A model generated the notes under the pieces. The model made no database searches and was not told the origin of the DNA. It worked only from the letters and a program-made list of their open reading frames with translations. A program made the translations under genes and the position numbers. A DNA stretch of 64,000 nt from Bradyrhizobium sp. (GTDB taxonomy: Bacteria; Pseudomonadota; Alphaproteobacteria; Rhizobiales; Xanthobacteraceae): contig NZ_JACRMG010000009.1 in assembly GCF_016219575.1 (NCBI RefSeq), positions 496,001 through 560,000 of the forward strand, read 5' to 3'. Of this stretch, positions 63,980 to 64,000 are shown piece after piece (positions within the stretch are counted from its first letter, which is position 1; every line of letters starts with the position of its first letter).

Positions 63980-64000
63980 ATGTCATTCTTCAGGCGTGAG
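63980..64000 (+). CDS. Possible gene start cut by the window end
   Basis: ATG followed by six sense codons (MSFFRRE) to the last base, with GGGGGTGAA just upstream. Only seven residues are visible, so this is a start-site guess. Confidence 0.35.

Noticed and set aside
63567..63986. 139-codon minus-strand frame over the last intergenic region
   Set aside because: It runs through the conserved regulatory element and has no ribosome site or coherent protein pattern.

Overview
The window is a stretch of GC-rich chromosome from an alphaproteobacterium, most likely Bradyrhizobium or a close relative in the Nitrobacteraceae. The evidence is a eukaryotic-type glutamine synthetase II behind a sigma-54 promoter, beside a DUF2735 gene; bacterial porin-like beta-barrels typical of Bradyrhizobium; an acyl-CoA ligase plus branched-chain-type ABC transporter operon; and several families of palindromic intergenic repeats common in these genomes. 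The species call is inference from gene content. No rRNA, tRNA, CRISPR array, prophage or insertion sequence was recognised.

Layout. 0-20 kb: the end of purM with purN; a cold-shock gene; an autotransporter-like barrel; a LysR regulator facing a three-gene cluster (two GNAT-like proteins and a degenerate isochorismatase fold); rnd, selO, aspS and maeB; then small-molecule and envelope genes (DoxX, reductase-like, polysaccharide deacetylase, lipoprotein glutathione peroxidase, polytopic membrane protein, L,D-transpeptidase). 20-34 kb: creA, small secreted proteins, a serine hydrolase, an ArgE/DapE-type deacylase, an HME-RND efflux pair, a signal-less BtuF-like protein, a thioesterase, a GNAT protein, a DUF2161 nuclease-fold protein and an SDR. 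34-48 kb: a tyrosine phosphatase, MliC-like inhibitor, DUF2735/glnII, a tandem GrlR-like protein, a signal-less ModA-like protein, a Sel1 protein, and the acyl-CoA ligase-ABC transporter operon. 48-64 kb: a secreted caspase-fold protein, a second GrlR-like paralogue, a YdcZ transporter, an ABC-F ATPase, an MBL hydrolase, psiF, a DUF2778 protein, a TetR-controlled redox cluster, and two tandem porin-like barrels.

How genes work together. purM-purN form a purine operon. The ligase-livGHM-livK-livF set imports and probably activates a carboxylic acid. FMN reductase, TetR, diiron-type MBL and SDR form a regulatory unit with two palindromic operators. LysR and the divergent GNAT-GNAT-isochorismatase-like genes look like an uncharacterised metabolic module.

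The most interesting signals are: a roughly 75-bp regulatory element with three half-sites present twice, at 21.5 and 63.7 kb in opposite orientation, each ahead of a tiny gene; the isochorismatase-fold protein lacking the usual Lys and Cys; two double-GrlR-domain paralogues; and signal-less periplasmic-binding-protein folds.
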